Shown here piece by piece: positions 5,584-6,580 of a DNA stretch of 6,580 nt; positions within the stretch are counted from its first letter, which is position 1; the number at the start of each line of letters is the position of its first letter. Below the pieces are notes generated by a model. The model did no database searches. It was not told the origin of the DNA and was given only the letters and a program-made list of their open reading frames with translations. Made by a program: the position numbers and the translations under genes. Origin of the DNA: an uncultured Oscillospiraceae bacterium (GTDB taxonomy: Bacteria; Bacillota; Clostridia; Oscillospirales; Ruminococcaceae); assembly GCA_934408835.1 (NCBI GenBank), contig CAKRVU010000076.1, positions 1-6,580 on the forward strand, given 5' to 3'.

Positions 5584-6580
5584 TTATTCTTCCTTTCCAC
5601 GCTCTCGTATCATCATGCGAATGGGCGTTCCCGTCAACCCGAACGCCTCCCGAATTTGGTTTTCCAAATACCGTTGATAGGAAAAATGGAATAAATCCTT
5701 CCGATTGACGAACAAAACAAATGTAGGAGGATTGGTAGACGGCTGCGTGATATAATAAATTTTAAGTCTTCGCCCTTTATCGGACGGGGGCTGTACCCTT
5801 GAGGTGGCATAGCCCAGCAGATCGTTGAGCGCACCTGTAGAAATCCGTCTGGAATTTTGCTCATGCACCAGCCGTATTTTTTCAAACAAGGTCTCCACAC
5901 GTTGTCCCGTCTTAGCCGAGATAAAGAGATATGGGGCGTACGGCATAAAGCTGAATGCGTTTTGAAGTTGTTTTTCAAACTCCTTGATGGTATGACTATC
6001 CTTTTCCACCAAATCCCATTTGTTGATTACAATGATACATCCTTTTCCCTGCTCGTGCGCATAACCTGCAATTTTGGTGTCCTGTTCGGAAACGCCTTCG
6101 GTTGCGTCGATCAGTATCAAACATACGCTCGCGCGGTCAACAGCCATATGCGCCCGCAAAACGCTGTATTTTTCAATGGAATCGAGCACTTTGGATTTGC
6201 GGCGAATCCCGGCGGTATCAATTAAAACAAAAGATTGATGATCGCGAACAACCTTTGCGTCTACAGCGTCGCGGGTAGTGCCGGCCATTTCCGAAACAAT
6301 GGTTCGGTCTTCTCCCAAAATCCGGTTAATCAGCGAGGATTTCCCTGCATTTGGCTTCCCCACCACAGCAACATGAATCCCAGATTCATACGAATTTTCA
6401 CTACAATCTCCAGGCAGCTTTTCCAAAACAGCGTCCAGTAGATCTCCTGTTCCATGCCCGTGTGCAGCAGAAACCGCAATGGGATCACCCAAGCCCAGAT
6501 GGTAAAATTCATAAAACTCAATCGGCACGTCCCCAACCGCGTCGCACTTGTTGACGCAGAGCACCACCGGCTTCCCGCTT
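5584..6580 (-). CDS. der: Der (EngA), double-domain ribosome-assembly GTPase (C-terminal part; 5' end cut by window edge)
   Basis: Der is an essential cytosolic GTPase with two tandem G domains that acts in maturation of the 50S ribosomal subunit. About 331 residues are visible of a usual 435-450. The visible part starts at SGKPVVLCVNKCD, the G4 motif (NKCD, visible residues 10-13) of the first G domain, followed by a G5-like SAAHGHG. The complete second G domain shows G1 GKPNAGKSS (74-82), the G2 Thr in AGTTRD, G3 DTAG (121-124), G4 NKWD (186-189) and G5 SAKTG (221-225). The C-terminal KH-like domain follows, including QPSTNPPTFVLFVN and the terminal TPIRMMIRERG. The gene ends with TAA 5 nt before plsY. 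The true start lies outside the window, about 110 codons upstream. The identity is near certain; the second domain alone could suggest another Era-like GTPase, but the preceding NKCD and the KH domain settle it. Confidence 0.96.
   Translation of the reverse strand, partial: SGKPVVLCVNKCDAVGDVPIEFYEFYHLGLGDPIAVSAAHGHGTGDLLDAVLEKLPGDCSENSYESGIHVAVVGKPNAGKSSLINRILGEDRTIVSEMAGTTRDAVDAKVVRDHQSFVLIDTAGIRRKSKVLDSIEKYSVLRAHMAVDRASVCLILIDATEGVSEQDTKIAGYAHEQGKGCIIVINKWDLVEKDSHTIKEFEKQLQNAFSFMPYAPYLFISAKTGQRVETLFEKIRLVHEQNSRRISTGALNDLLGYATSRVQPPSDKGRRLKIYYITQPSTNPPTFVLFVNRKDLFHFSYQRYLENQIREAFGLTGTPIRMMIRERGKEE

Noticed and set aside
1..6580. CRISPR array, tRNA/rRNA gene, insertion sequence or prophage
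   Set aside because: Coding sequence fills nearly all of the window and no repeat array, transposase, or structural RNA pattern was seen on reading both strands.

Overview
All genes in this window lie on the minus strand, so transcription runs from high to low coordinates. In transcription order they are der (5' part missing at the right edge), plsY, gpsA, a ymfF-type M16 peptidase homologue, a ymfH-type M16 zinc peptidase, lgt and folD (3' part missing at the left edge). Six of the seven CDSs can be named with confidence from family motifs; the M16 pair can be placed in its family, but its substrate is unknown.

The organism is most likely a low-to-mid GC Gram-positive of the Clostridia, perhaps an Oscillospirales/Ruminococcaceae-like lineage. 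The reasons are the der-plsY-gpsA order, the use of PlsY (the acyl-phosphate acyltransferase route), a YmfF/YmfH pair, strong Shine-Dalgarno (SD) sequences, and a Firmicutes-style Lgt. This is an inference from gene content and not a phylogenetic placement.

The window holds two transcription units. The first, 6580 to 3887, is der-plsY-gpsA. It closes with a clear intrinsic terminator directly after the gpsA stop codon. GpsA makes sn-glycerol 3-phosphate and PlsY acylates it, so these two neighbours catalyse consecutive steps of phospholipid synthesis. Der is a ribosome-assembly GTPase. The second unit starts at a sigma-A-like promoter at 3835-3864 and reads through ymfF, ymfH, lgt and folD with gaps or overlaps of 20 bases or less, so these four are probably co-transcribed. 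Lgt uses phosphatidylglycerol to lipidate prolipoproteins, and FolD is a one-carbon folate enzyme.

The only noncoding stretch of any size is the roughly 110 bases between gpsA and the preferred ymfF start. It contains the terminator, a 10-bp palindrome, two 11-bp near-identical direct repeats 22 bp apart and the promoter. No RNA genes, mobile elements, CRISPR arrays or convincing plus-strand genes were seen. I found no clear new defence or mobile system. The points most worth a second look are the possible operator at the ymfF promoter, the split active site of the M16 pair, and its co-transcription with lgt and folD.
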